DNA from: Stomorhina lunata
Lineage: Eukaryota > Arthropoda > Insecta > Diptera > Rhiniidae
Assembly (NCBI GenBank): GCA_933228675.1
Contig: OW121740.1
Coordinates: forward strand, 32,822,632-32,886,631
Direction of reading: 5' to 3'
DNA length: 64,000 nt
Below, piece after piece: positions 1-11,361 of the stretch (position 1 is its first letter; each line of letters starts with the position of its first letter). The notes below the pieces were generated by a model. It searched no databases, was not told where the DNA came from, and saw only the letters and a list, made by a program, of their open reading frames with translations. The position numbers and the translations under genes are program-made.

Positions 1-365
1 TTCAAAAAGTTTAGAAAGCATTGAATTTTCTTTTACACTCACATGTATTTAAGTGAAAGCGTTTAGATAACATAAGGAAAATACAAGAAAAATTCAAAGA
101 TTATTTTAATAATTTTTGGAGTGAATGTTTAAATTTTTTTGATTTACAAAAAAATTTTGATGGAGAAATTATTTCAACAATTATATCAGACCAACTGTTG
201 GATATGACATAAATAGAATTATGAACTTAAGTATCGAATAATTGCCACGGTGCACCGTGGTGCTAAATAATAAAGCATTAAAATGTGTGTAGGAATTGAG
301 AAAAATTTGAAAATGTGTCAGCAATTGCTCTATATTTGAACGTAGTGGTATAGAATTTGAAATGG
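1..365. other. AT-rich unique sequence, no gene seen
   Basis: No coding potential is visible. The only structure is a perfect 16-bp palindrome at 245-260 (CCACGGTGCACCGTGG), GC-rich against its AT-rich surroundings. Confidence 0.5.
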
Positions 366-443
366 TCTGGCTATTACTTTCTTTCTTTATTTGTTTTAAA
401 CCTTAAAAAAGAATGGGTGGTATATTGACATTGTCATTCCGTT

Positions 444-446
<3 letters not shown>

Positions 447-480
<34 letters not shown>

Positions 481-768
481 CCCCGACAACATTCCAATTG
501 GAACAAGGGGTACTTCTCTCAGACAATGAGTTGCATCCGATTCTATTTTTAGACTCATTGAAAGGGACCTACGTTTTCAACGCCGGCTCCGAACGGCAAA
601 TGCATTAGTTAGAGAAGTTTTACATAGCCTAATACTCAATAACCAGTGGCTAGCTGAGTGAACCACCGCTTTTTTTTTAATTTTTTTTTTCAAGTGAGTC
701 TGGCCAGGGATCGAACTTGGGCCTCTGGTATGCTAGGCGGATGACTAACCTGCTATACCACGGCGGTT
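447..768 (-). mobile_element. tRNA-Ala-derived SINE, full copy
   Basis: Read on the minus strand, the element opens with a tRNA-like head: an A box around TGGTATAGCAGGTTAGTC, an anticodon region CCTAGCATACCAGAGG resembling tRNA-Ala(AGC), and a B box GTTCGATCCC. The body ends in a TA-dinucleotide tail at about 449-475. It is flanked by the 7-bp direct repeat CGTTTGT (440-446 and 769-775). The family B copy at about 8690 carries the unoccupied site. A nearly identical copy lies at 40671-40996. It would be transcribed by RNA polymerase III and depend on a partner LINE for movement, which is general knowledge of SINEs. Confidence 0.88.
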
Positions 769-854
769 CGTTTGTTACTTCTTTAATATTGGCTCAAAAA
801 CCAAAATTGTTATATATATATTTTGAATCCCTATGAAATTCTAATACGATTGAG

Positions 855-856
855 CA

Positions 857-894
<38 letters not shown>

Positions 895-895
895 A

Positions 896-954
<59 letters not shown>

Positions 955-1015
955 GTCTGTCTGTATGTCTGTTTTTCTGTCCGAGTGTCTATCTGTCTAT
1001 CTATGTATTTGTCTG
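855..1015. repeat. (CTGT)n microsatellite
   Basis: About 160 bp of CTGT tetranucleotides with a few interruptions, lying inside family B copy 1. The short ORFs over it on both strands are repeat artefacts (Cys-Leu-Ser-Val and Asp-Arg-Gln-Thr periodic peptides). Confidence 0.95.
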
Positions 1016-1699
1016 TTGTCGGTACTATAGGGCCTGAACGAAAGGAGCTAGGTCCCTGAAATTTTGCAAACATATTCTCCATTTCTTTGAAACTTTTAGT
1101 ATCAGTTTACGTTTGAGAATAGCTCCCGTATAACCTCGCCTAGGCAAATCCCTAAGTTGCTAATAATTAAAAAATTATAACAGGTATGTATTATGATAAA
1201 ATCTTGTACAGAGAGGCTATGTAGGCGATAGGCAGCATATAAAATTTCATCGAAATCGGTTTACATTTCACCATAGCTCGCATACAAATCACTTGCGGAA
1301 ACATAATAAATTCCACCTAAAATATACTTAAGTACCAATAAATAATAAACTGTAATAGCTATCGCCTCTAAATTTTGCCCAAGGAAGTCTTATGTCAATT
1401 CCAGCCAGTGTACATAATGTAATTTTGTCACAATCGGTCACCAGTTGACCAAAGCTGCCATATAAAAACTTACGGAAATACCAAAAGATAGGGCGTTTCT
1501 GTCCATCAAATGAAAGCGATGGCGCTAGCGCCTTAACAAAAAAGCTAGAGCGACAAAATTTTACAAACGTATTTTCGATATCTTGAAAAAACTGTGTATT
1601 GAAATTGGGTGATATCGGTTCACTTTTAGTTAGAGCTCCCATATAATGCCGCCCCGGGATTCACATTAATGCAGATAAGCTGAATACAATTGTAATATA

Positions 1700-2482
1700 C
1701 AGGACTTTCCATTTGGCGGTTTAAAAAGTGAACATTTATGAAACAGGTGTTTCACACATAATGTCAACGTTATACATTATGTGTGAAACACAACATCACT
1801 TAAATCACTGTTACGCGAAATGTTGCAAGCATTGATTCTTTTGAGGTAATTTTCGACCACTTTTTACACATATTGGGCGGTATTTCAGCCACAACTTGAC
1901 GAATGTTGATTTTTAAGTGCTTAAGCATTAAAGGTTTATATGCGTAAACATGGTCTTTCGTGTAGCCCCGGAAAAAGAGTCTAATGGTGTCAAACCGCAT
2001 GATCTTGGTGGCCAGTTGTTTGAGTTGTGTGGCATGTGGCACCGTCTTGTTGAAACCACATATTCTAGAAGTCGTATTCTTCTATAATGTGCCGTAAGAC
2101 AGTCATAGTTCCTGAGAACGACGGGGAATCGACACACTCGGGTCTTTGGCAACACATTCACTTACAGCTGTTATATTTTCAGCGGAACGAGCGAAACAAT
2201 GATACATAGGCCTTACAATATTTGCAATAACTGCTCCAGTCTCTTCAAAGTTCTTCACAATTTTGCAATTGCTTGCGTAGTTGGACGATTACGTAAAACA
2301 TAAACTCCTCTTAAAGCATATGTGGCATATGTGGCTGTTGCAGAATCTTCGTTTTAAGCGATCCAGTTTAGTCAATATCAGACTTTCAAATGAAAAGAGA
2401 AAAATTGGTTAAAAACTTAGTTTGGCAGATGTCGAATTCCAGTCCTATACTTATGAAACCACTAAATGGATAACCCTTTAGA
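1700..2482 (-). mobile_element. Degenerate DD41D (rosa-like) mariner relic
   Basis: Minus-strand fragments in several frames resemble the end of the transposase at 9946-10910, including a WPPRSC-GLTPLD block near 1990-2020. Stops and frameshifts are frequent. The ends share an imperfect inverted repeat containing CCATTT and GGTTT (about 1705-1722 and 2450-2472). The relic sits at a TA in family B, and the copy near 9380 shows the empty site. At under 800 bp it is shorter than the 1.24-kb copy at 9763-11004, so it has internal deletions. Confidence 0.75.
1747..1791. other. 18-bp perfect inverted repeat (hairpin)
   Basis: Arms 1747-1764 (GTGTTTCACACATAATGT) and 1774-1791 are perfect reverse complements separated by 9 nt. 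It lies near one end of the mariner relic. Confidence 0.9.
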
Positions 2483-2630
2483 TATGACAACTTAATAAAG
2501 GACAGAGAAGTTTTATGTTACTATTGGTCAGTATATCAAATTTTAAAGGAATCGGTTCATATATGACTATAGCTTTCATATAAGAACCACCCCGGAAAAA
2601 GCCACAAACGCCAGTTAAAAGCTATGGAAA

Positions 2631-4045
2631 CAAAAACGGGTAAAAAGGGGAAAAAATCGAAAACGTTATATCTCCTAAAGTGGTAGGTATAGAAACAAAA
2701 TTAAAATTACGTTTTAAACAGCTATGAAAATAAGCGGACAGGTGCTTGGTACTTTTTTGAAACTATGTGCGATAGGGGGTAAAAAAGGGTGAAAATAGTG
2801 TTTTTGGTACTTTTTTAACCCACACTTATATTTTAAACCAAAGAATATAGAAAGGAACTTTGTATTTTAGTCAATAGACGTGAAAGAAATATTGAACACG
2901 TATTTGGTACTTTTTTGATTTTGGGGCCAAAATGGGTAAAAAAGGGATAAAATGATAACTTAACATCTCAAAAGTAATATCATTAGGAATTTTGTTAACT
3001 GCGTTTTAATAAAATGTACCGAATTCAATTGGTACCAAAGAAGTACCAAATATGCATATGGAACTTTTTGAAAGTAGGGGATAAAAAGGGGAAAAAATGA
3101 GTACTGTTATAACTTTTAAACCAATGAATGTTTCTATGTATGTTCTTTATAGAATAGTAAACTGTGAATTTGATCACGTTATGCTATTTAGCGAAGATGT
3201 TGCGGATAAGCCGGCGAAGGTTTTTAAGTTGGTAAGACTTATTTCCGTTAGGTGGAGCCACTGAAAATTAATTAAATCGTAAACTGTACATTTGATCATG
3301 CTATGATCTTTCGCAAAGTTGTAGCTTATGAGCCGGCGAAGGCTTTTTATTTGGTGTGAATAATTTCCGACAGGTGGCGCTACTGAAAATTACTCAAAGT
3401 CAATTTAATCGTAAGCTATACATTTAATCATTCTATAATCTTCAGCAAAGTTGTTGCACATCAGCCGACGAAGGTTTCTTAGTTGGTATAAAAAAATTTC
3501 GACAGGTGGCGCCACTGAAATTTACTCAAAGTCAATTTAATCGTAGGCTGTACATTTAATCATGCTATAATCTTTAGCAAAGTTGTTGCGGATAAGCCGA
3601 CGAAGGTTTTATAATGGAAATGACCAAAGTCCGATAGTTGGAGCCACTGAAAATTACTCAAAATTAATTAAATCGTAAATTGTGCATTTGATTATGTTAT
3701 AATCATAAGCAAAGTTGTTACGCATAAGCAGACTAGGGTTTCTTAGTTGGTATGAACAACTTCAGGTGGAGCCACTGAAAACTACTCAAAATGAATTGTA
3801 TCGTAAACTGTGCATTTGATCAGGCTATAATCTTTAGCAAAGTTGTTGCGCATGAGTCGACGGAGCTTTCTGTTGGTATGACCAATTTCCAACATTTTTC
3901 AAAATGAGTTAAACTGTAAACTATGTGTTAATAGGACAAAATAAATAAAATAATTCAAAATTAACTGAATATTTGTACAATGTATTTCCTCTTAATTTAT
4001 TTTACTACGTTATAAAATAAAATATATAAAAATTTGCCTCAAAAT
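2631..4045 (+). repeat. Family C repeat, copy 1
   Basis: Homologous to 33955-35400 (same strand) and 59500-60690 (opposite strand). The first part has recurring GGTACTTTTTT and AAAAAGGGG phrases. The second part, about 3160-3920, is a tandem array of six diverged units of roughly 130 bp. Each holds CATTTGATCATGCTATAATC, AGCAAAGTTGTTGCGCAT and GACAGGTGGCGCCACTG-like blocks. No protein-coding capacity or terminal repeats were recognised. Confidence 0.7.
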
Positions 4046-4059
4046 GAGCTCCGAGCAAG

Positions 4060-4145
4060 GCAAGACGAAAAAGAACACCTTTAACCTTAGTGGTAAAGGG
4101 TATCGTATGGTCGGGCTTGACCGACTATAGCACTTTCTTGCTTGT
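4060..4145 (-). repeat. Family A 5' end fragment
   Basis: Reverse copy of the family A start: GGTCGGGCTTGACCGACTAT followed by the CTTGCTTGTT edge. It abuts the end of family C copy 1. Confidence 0.75.
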
Positions 4146-4885
4146 TATATCTACAATTAATTTTTAGTCTAATCTTCATTTATATAAACTATAACATTAG
4201 AAAGATATTAAAATAATTTAATTTTCTTTTAATAATTAACGTCTTACCTCGTTTATACATGTATATATAAAGAACATTTAGCCTTAAATATGAAAAACGT
4301 AAAATATCAGCAAATAAAATTTTATATTTTGTCATTGATTTAATCTTAACTTTCAGACATGTCTCATATATTTCCTTGATTTTCATCAGTTTACATAACA
4401 ATCTATTAAATACTTACAATGTATGTATGAAAATCAATTGAAACTTTCCAATATTTTATGTTGTTTCCCCTCTTTCATTCAATGCAATTTTCCAATCATC
4501 AGTGATAATCTCTTCAACACATCTCTTTCAACAGTAGACTGGGAGTAGCTATGTATTGTTATGTATACTTACATATACCCATTAGTTCAAAATTGAAGGA
4601 ATACCTTCGTAATTGGTGATGAAATTTGTTTTTAACGAAAGTTTTTAGAGGCCCAAAGACAAACACGCCTATCATCTGCATTAATCGAATAGTTCATAAT
4701 TTTGAAACTGCTGGGCGCATTTATTCGCTGTTGATGTATTAGATATGAATTTGCATTAGGTTACACCTGAAGTATAAAATGTTATACTTTAGGGAAAAAA
4801 GTGCCAATACACGTACTCAATGAATCGATCTCTACTCAACGAATCGATTTTTTATAAGAGTATTACCCCTCACTGATTCAATTAT
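4146..4885. other. AT-rich unique sequence, no gene seen
   Basis: No convincing ORF, repeat family or RNA gene was recognised. The 70-codon minus ORF at 4189-4401 is low-complexity Lys/Ile/Tyr-rich and unsupported. Confidence 0.4.
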
Positions 4886-6450
4886 AACAAGTAAGAAAGT
4901 GCTATAGTCGATCAAGCCCGACTATACGATATCCTTCACCACTAATGTCAAAGGTGTTTTTTTTTATTGAATATAGATAAATATTTGCTAAATTTTGCCA
5001 TCATACAAACATGTTCTCAAAACTTATATATTTAAGCTGTTTCCGTCATTTGGACTTATATGAGAGCTAGGGTCAAATGTGTACCGATTATCTCGAAATT
5101 TGGTACATTTATTAGAGATATAACAAATTATGTATGCAAAAAGTAAACTTAAAATTCGCATTATCTTCAGATTTACAAGCGTTTTAGTGATTATACCCTT
5201 CACCACCATAGGTGGAAAGGGTATTATAAGTTTGTGCTGATGTATGTAACGCATGGGAATATTTGTCTTAGACCCACCTTTTAGTATACCAATAGGCTTA
5301 GAATCACTTTCTGAGTCGATTTAGCGATGTCCGTCTGGCTGGCTGGCTAGACCACCATATAAACCTTGTAATCAAACTACAGGTCGCAATTCTAAAGATA
5401 ATTTGATGAAATTTGGCACAGATCATTTTTTTGATAATGGGACCATGGGTATTGAAATTCGTCGAAATTGATAAATCATTTATGGTACGTCCCATAGGTC
5501 CCACTTCCTTGAATTGATATATTGGCCACAAATATCAATATTTTTTCATGAAATTTAAATCAAATACTGCTTATGTCAACTAAAATCACTGTATCAAATT
5601 TCTTTTTTAAAATCGGTCCACATTTGACCATAGCTCCCATACAAACTTTTCTTTAAAAACGCACTAAATGAGACAAAAATCACTAAAAAGCTCGTAAATC
5701 TGAAGATAATGGGAATTTTAAGTTTATTTTTTACATATATAATTTTTGTAACAACTGTAATCAATTTGCCAAATTCCGTTGAAATCGGTCCACATTTGAC
5801 CCTAGCTCTCATATAAGTCCAAATGTCGGAAGCAGCTTAAATATAAAAGTTTTGAGAAAATGTTTGTATGATGGCAAAATTTAGCAAATATTTGTCTTTA
5901 TACAGAAAAAATAACACTTTTGACCTTAGTGGTGAAGGGTATCGTATGGTCGGGCTTGACCGACTATAGCACTAGTTTTTGTCTCATTTAGTGCATTTCG
6001 AAAGAAGAGTTTGTATGGGAGCTATGGTCAAATGTGGACCGATTTCAACGAAATTTGGTACAGTGATTATAGGTTACATAAGCAGTATTTGTTTTAAACT
6101 TTATAAAAAAATATTGATATTTGTGGGCAATAAATCAATTCCGGGAAGTGGGACCTATGGGAGGTACCATAAATAATGGACCGATTTTGATAAATTTCAA
6201 TAGCTATGGTCCCACTATCAAAAAGTTTCATCAAATTATCTTCTTTGTATTTGATTACATGGTTTTCATGGGGGTCCAGCCAAACGGACGGATGGACGGA
6301 CGGACGGACTGACATCGCTTAATCGATTCAGAAAATGATTCTAAGCCTATACTATACTAAAAGGTGGGTCTAAGACAAATATTTCCATGCGTTACACACA
6401 TCAGCACAAACTTATAATACCCTTTCCACTTATGGTGGTGAAGGATATAA
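4886..6450 (+). repeat. Family A repeat with a second family A copy inserted in reverse
   Basis: The outer copy starts at about 4886 (CAAGTAAGAAAGTGCTATAG) and ends with the TGGTGGTGAAGG-type terminus near 6445. It breaks at about 5190, just after TTTAGTGATT, and resumes at about 5966 with TTTTTGTCTCATTTAGTGC. In the copy at 15865-16580 these two halves are contiguous. The interior, 5191-5965, is another family A copy in reverse orientation lacking about 12 nt of its 5' tip. Family A has inverted ATACCCTTCACCAC motifs near both ends but no recognisable protein. Confidence 0.8.
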
Positions 6451-7139
6451 AATTCTGCTTGTAAATATCATAATGTTTACCCATACACATTTGTACCGTC
6501 CTAATGTATTTGTGACGTGTTAATTATACAGGCACACACTTCTGTAACTCAGATTGATTATTCCACAGTTAGTGAAGAAATTATTCGTACTAATGAAAAA
6601 AAATTAATATAAGATATTTATGGTGTCTCTAGCACGTTTCACACTATTAATTGGAATATTTTTTTACTTTATTGGTAATGTTGCTATTAGACAACATAAC
6701 GTTGATACTGTACAATAAACTTTCTCAAATCTACTTGTATTTAAGTCTATAAATTCTTATTATTTTCTTTGCATTTTATCCTGTTATCGGTAATCATTTT
6801 TTCATTGACGCTTCAATGTCTACAGTTTTTTATCCCATTGAAATGCGGAACATATTTCAAAACGGAGGAAGGAAAGAACATGTCTTTAGCATACCGCCAT
6901 GTCTACTCGGTGTGTATGTATGTATGTATGGCAGATATTCATTTGCATTGTTTTGTATATATGTATATATTAAAGAAATATTTTTGTATTATTTTTTTTA
7001 ATTTTTTTACTTTACAAATCTCGAAGTAAATCCTTGGGAATTAATTTTCTATTACTTCCTTGAGAAGTTTTTTTTTAACAGCAACGAGTTATAAAAAACA
7101 ATTTAATACTTAACAAACTTCAATTTAAACTGGCTTTAG
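6451..7139. other. AT-rich unique sequence, no gene seen
   Basis: Two overlapping plus-strand ORFs (6769-7029 and 6816-7001) are short, hydrophobic and low-complexity. Nothing supports them as genes. Confidence 0.4.
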
Positions 7140-7672
7140 CATGATATCTTAATAGTTCTACTTTTTAGTATACCGATAGACTCGAAATCATTTCCTTAGT
7201 CGATATAACAATTCCTTCTATCTCGGTTTCCATTTGACCATAGCATTCATATAACCTTGTCTAGGTTAATCGCTTATTTGCTAATAAATAACAAATTATA
7301 ACAGGTATGATGATAAAATTTAGTACAAATAATTTCTATATAAATATTATATAGTATGTAAAATTTTATCGAAATCGGTCCACATTTAACCATTGCTCCT
7401 ATACAAAACTCTTACGGAAACAGCCTAAATCCCACCTAAAATATACTTAAATGCCAATAAATGATAAATTATAACAGCTATGGCCAAAAGAAGTATTATA
7501 TCAATGCCAGTCAGTGTGCAAAATTTTGTTACAAGCGGTCAATATTTGACCATAGCTCTAACATAAAAAACTTACGGAAACACAAAAAATACCAAAAAGA
7601 TAGTGGGTTTCATTCGAATGAAAGCGCAATAACGAAAAGAGCTAGAGGGATAAAATTTTATAAAAGTAAATA
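7140..7672 (+). repeat. Family B repeat, copy 2 (partial)
   Basis: Contains the family B modules, including GGTATGATGATAAAATTTAG and a TTACGGAAACA block. It is interrupted at 7671-7672 (TA) by the pogo-like MITE. Confidence 0.7.
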
Positions 7673-8656
7673 CAGGCAAAGCCGGGTATTACGAATCTCG
7701 ATTTAACGAAAGTTGGATATAACGAACGTTATAATTTTTTCCATTGAATACCATATATAGCGAATATTAAGCAATTTTTATATGCAATATAACGAATAAT
7801 ATAAAAAAGTTAAAGAAAATTTACATAAATTAAATTAAATGTTATATAAATGAGTTTTTGAAAATCAAGTAAAAAAAGTTAAAAAAAAACAAGTTAAAAG
7901 TATTTTAGTCTATCAAACCGATTGGTCGGTACAAAAATTATTTATACAATTTTCATTCTCGTTAGATTTATGAGCTATTTTGCGACTTTCATGTATTAAA
8001 GTTGCTTTTGACCAATTTCAACGAAAAATTCTTACATATACTTAAATTTGAGTCCATAATCTAAATTCCGTGAAGCCAGACCTATGGAAGGCAATTGAAA
8101 TAACGAACCAATTTCAGTATCATAAAAATATGTCCAAACCAACTTTCATCAAATTGTTTCAGAAATTGTGACTACGATAAGATTACATCGACGACAAGCT
8201 AGCTTTTCAGGCAGACAAACGGACTGGCATCGTTAAGGTAGAAGGCCAATGCACTCGGCAAGCGGCTGCGGCCGGCAATCAGCTGTTTTTTGATTTGTCA
8301 AATTTGAAGCGGCAATGGAAAAAAGTAGAACTTTGTTCTACTTTTCCTCGCGGCAGATTTTTTCAGTGCTGCCAGATTTAATTATATCCTACTCAAATAT
8401 TTTTTATATTAACATTTTTGTAAACAAACGCACATTTTATGTACTGGTAATACTACGACCGCCCGCAGATGCATGCCGCGTGTATTGGCCCTGTACCTTT
8501 AAGTCGATACAGTTATTGATTATGAGTAGATCAGTATGATCAAAGGTGTTCTTATCCCAATATAGTGTAGAGTATAAAAACTTTGCGATATAACGAATTT
8601 TTCTGTATTACGAATGAGCCTGACATTATATCTTTCGTTATACCGGGAGTTGCCTG
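7673..8656 (+). mobile_element. pogo-like MITE, copy 1, carrying a nested TTAA-type MITE
   Basis: The element begins CAGGCAAAGCCGGGTATTAC and ends in TATACCGGGAGTTGCCTG, flanked by TA on each side (7671-7672 and 8657-8658). Terminal inverted repeats with repeated ATAACGAA words are typical of pogo/Tigger elements of the Tc1/mariner superfamily. No transposase remains. A second copy lies inverted at 36566-37212. The copy here is longer because another MITE entered at 8237-8498. Confidence 0.8.
8237..8498 (+). mobile_element. Small piggyBac-type (TTAA) MITE nested in the pogo-like MITE
   Basis: The ends GGTAGAAGGCCAATGCAC and, reverse-complemented, GGTACAGGGCCAATACAC form an imperfect inverted repeat (about 22 of 27 positions match). 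TTAA flanks it at 8233-8236 and 8499-8502. The sister MITE at 36566-37212 has the uninterrupted site with a single TTAA (about 36724-36727, reverse). The interior is relatively GC-rich and non-coding. Confidence 0.82.
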
Positions 8657-8659
8657 TAT

Positions 8660-9758
8660 TGAAGGTATATTAAAATTGTCATTTCGTTTGTAATTTCTTT
8701 AATATTGGCGATTTACGATTAAGGCGATTTTGGGATGTGCGCCTGTCTGTCGTTATGTTGTCGGCACGATAAAACTTTAACGAAAGGAAATAGGTCACTG
8801 AAATTTGACATAAATATTCTTCATATCTTGGAAAATTTTGGTATTGAAATCAGGCAAAATCGGTTCACATTTGACCATAGCTATCTTATAACCTCGTCTA
8901 GGCTAATCGCTTATTTGCTAATTAATGACAAATTATAACAGCAATGATGATAAAATTAGGCTTATAGAAGTTTTTCATAAGTACTAGGCAGCATATAAAA
9001 TTTCGTCAAAATCGGTTTACATATAACCATAGCTCCCATACAAAACACTTACAGAAAAAGCATAATTTTCACCATAAATACACTTAAATGCCAATAAATC
9101 TAACATTTTAACAGATATAACTAAGTTTAGCACAAGGAAGCCTTATTTCAATGTCAGCCAGTGTGTAAAATTTTGTGATATTCGGTCATCATTTGCCTAT
9201 AGCTTCCATATAAACAACTTACAAAAAGATAAGGGGGTTTCTGTCCGTTAGATAAAAGAGCGATAACTCCTTGTTATAGAAGTTGTTATAGAAGTTGTGT
9301 ACTGAAAATATTTAGTTAGAGCTCCCATATAACCCTGCCCCGGGAATCACATTTATGCTGATAAATTGAATACAATTGTAATATCTATGACAACTTAATT
9401 TAGAACAGAGAACTTTTATGCAACTTTTGTTCAGTAAGTGAAATTTTATAGGAATCGGTCCATATTTGACCGTAGCTTTCATATAAAACCGCTCTCGGAA
9501 ACCAACAAAAATTTAACAAAGGCAAGTTAAAAACTATTAAATTTGAAACTATGACAGGTATGACAACTAAACTTTACAAGAATAAGCTGTATATACATAA
9601 ATACTAGCCAGTGTGTAAAATTTTGTAACAATCGGTCAAAATTTGGCTGTAAGTTTATAATATCCCCTTTACATAACATTCCTTTTTTATATATACAATC
9701 AAAAACTGATGGTGGATATATAGGATTAGGCACAGCCGAATATAACACTCTTATTTGT
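8660..9758 (+). repeat. Family B repeat, copy 3 (most continuous)
   Basis: Best uninterrupted copy, used as the empty-site reference for the SINE and mariner insertions in copy 1. It ends in a GGCACAGCCGAATATAACAC phrase that recurs at 11380 and 11600. Confidence 0.7.
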
Positions 9759-9762
9759 TATA

Positions 9763-11004
9763 ATGGGTGTTTTTTTTTTAGAGGTATAGAACTTCGAATT
9801 GAAATAAAACACAAGAAAATCGTTTTAATGTCCATCAATTTGGCTTTATTGGAAAGATAATTTTATGCCATTAATGTTTAAATATGATTTTGGGCATGTG
9901 GCCGCCGCGGCTGGCTCGAATAAAGCCAATTCTACAGTTCCAATTTTAAACTACTTTTTCGAGCATATGGGGCCGTATGTTGGCAATAACGCCACGAATG
10001 TTGGCTTCCAAGTCCCCTAACGTTTCTGGTTTGTTGGCGTAGACGAGCAACTTCACATATCCCCAAAGAAAATAATCCAGTGGTGTCAAATCGCACAATC
10101 TTGGTGGCCAATTGACAGGTCCATTCCGCGAAATTATGCGCTCATCGAATGTTTCCTTCAATAAATCAATTGTGACGTGCGCTGTGTGGCATGTAGCGCC
10201 ATTTTGTTGGAACCACAACTCATCCACATTCATGCCATCCAATTGGGGAACAAAATAGTCGGTTATCATGGCTCTATACCGGTCTCCATTTATGGTAACT
10301 GACTCTCCAGCATTATTTCGGAAGTAGTATGGCCTCCACCAGCCCATAGAGCACACCAAACAGTCAGTTTTTGTGGATGTAATGGCGTCTCAAGGGTCTC
10401 ATGTGGATTCTCTTCACTCCAAATGCGGCAATTTTGCTTGTTGACGTAGCCATTCAACCAGAAATGAGCCTCATCACTGAACAAAATTTTGCGATGAAAA
10501 TCAGCATCGAGATCAATCTCAATTTCGGCCCATACACCAAAATCACGACGCATTGCATGGTCTCGCGGCTTTAATTCTTGCACAAGCTGGATCTTGTAAG
10601 GTCGCAAGCCAAGATCTTTGCGCAAAATCTTCCATAAAGTTGATGGACAAAGCTCCAATTGCTGTGCACGGTGGCGAATCGATTCATTCGGGTCCTCTTC
10701 AACACTTTGCTCTACAGCGGCAATTATTTCTTCGGTGCGCACTGTTCGACGTCGCTGCGGATGCGTATTATCACATAGAGTAAACGTAGTGCGAAAACGA
10801 TCCATGGTTAACCGAATTAATTGCTCTGATGGACGATTTTGTCGACCATAAAATGGACGGAGCTTGCGGTAAACTTCGCGAACTGAACCATTGATGAAAT
10901 GGCAAACCAAACTAAATATTAATCACTTGACAGCTGACAAAATGGCCGCCAGTTAAAAAAGTGATGCCAACTTAAAGTTCTATACCTCAATAAAAAACAC
11001 CCGA
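9763..11004 (-). mobile_element. DD41D (rosa-like) mariner transposon
   Basis: Terminal inverted repeats: left GGGTGTTTTTTTTTTAGAGG followed by TATAGAACTT, and right (reverse complement) GGGTGTTTTTTATTGAGG followed by TATAGAACTTT. Candidate TA target duplications lie at 9761-9762 and 11005-11006. The interior holds one transposase gene on the minus strand, broken by a frameshift. Length, termini and protein fit the rosa branch of the Tc1/mariner superfamily. It is the best preserved of several copies in the window. Confidence 0.88.
9946..10919 (-). pseudogene. DD41D mariner transposase, frameshifted
   Basis: Cut-and-paste transposase in two overlapping frames: 10910-10290 (N-terminal DNA-binding part and first catalytic region) and 10359-9946 (rest of the catalytic core). 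The join lies at about 10290-10359, where a Trp-Cys-Ala-Leu-Trp block passes into Trp-Arg-Pro-Tyr-Tyr-Phe. The first catalytic Asp is in FSDEAHF. The second, normally Asp in FQQDGA, reads Asn here (FQQNGATCHTA). A third Asp (TPLDYFLWG) follows 41 residues later, the spacing that defines the DD41D group. The first frame opens without an ATG: a TTG is first in the reading frame and an ATA three codons upstream may be a decayed start. The missing start, frameshift and D-to-N change together make activity very unlikely. Confidence 0.9.
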
Positions 11005-11361
11005 TATCTACAATCAACAAGATTTGGAGGTACATTAAGTATATTAAGATGGTTAAGTTCATACTTTATTAATGGTGGATGCTTTAGGAACTCCTAAGAA
11101 AATAAATGGACCTGCTGTATTACTATCAACATGTTAGGTCTAAGCATAACGAAATGTATTAGGCAGTTTATTAATGTAAAACTATACCTGGCTATGAGAC
11201 CAAATTTTGCGCAAAATAAATATCAGGAAAACCACTTAGATGTTGAACTATATGGCTACTGCAACCAAATTTAGTGTAAAGATTTTACCAGCAATACCAA
11301 CTGGCGTAACAAATTTTTTTGATTTTGGTCTGATTTTGAATTAGCTGCACCTCTTTAGATA
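11005..11361. repeat. Repeat-derived sequence related to family B 3' region
   Basis: Contains phrases shared with family B ends (CAGCCGAATATAACAC just beyond). No gene seen. Confidence 0.35.

Larger units (their letters stand above)
366..2630 (+). repeat. Family B repeat, copy 1 (carries two nested insertions)
   Basis: This is a long non-coding dispersed repeat recognised by comparison with the copies at 7140-7672, 8660-9755, 14235-15490 (reverse) and 35690-36230 (reverse). Shared blocks include a tetranucleotide CTGT tract, a phrase like GAACGAAAGGAGCTAGGTC, and repeated modules of the type CATATGGGAGCTATGGTC. Two insertions interrupt it, a SINE at 447-768 and a mariner relic at 1700-2482. 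The copy at 8660-9755 shows the uninterrupted sequence at both sites (near 8690 and near 9380). No transposase or reverse transcriptase is visible, so the class is unknown. Confidence 0.7.

Noticed and set aside
823..1082. ORFs on both strands rich in Cys-Leu-Ser-Val or Asp-Arg-Gln-Thr
   Set aside because: Translations of the (CTGT)n tract; no independent support.
10553..10851. Plus-strand ORFs over the mariner transposase
   Set aside because: Antisense shadows of the minus-strand transposase frame.
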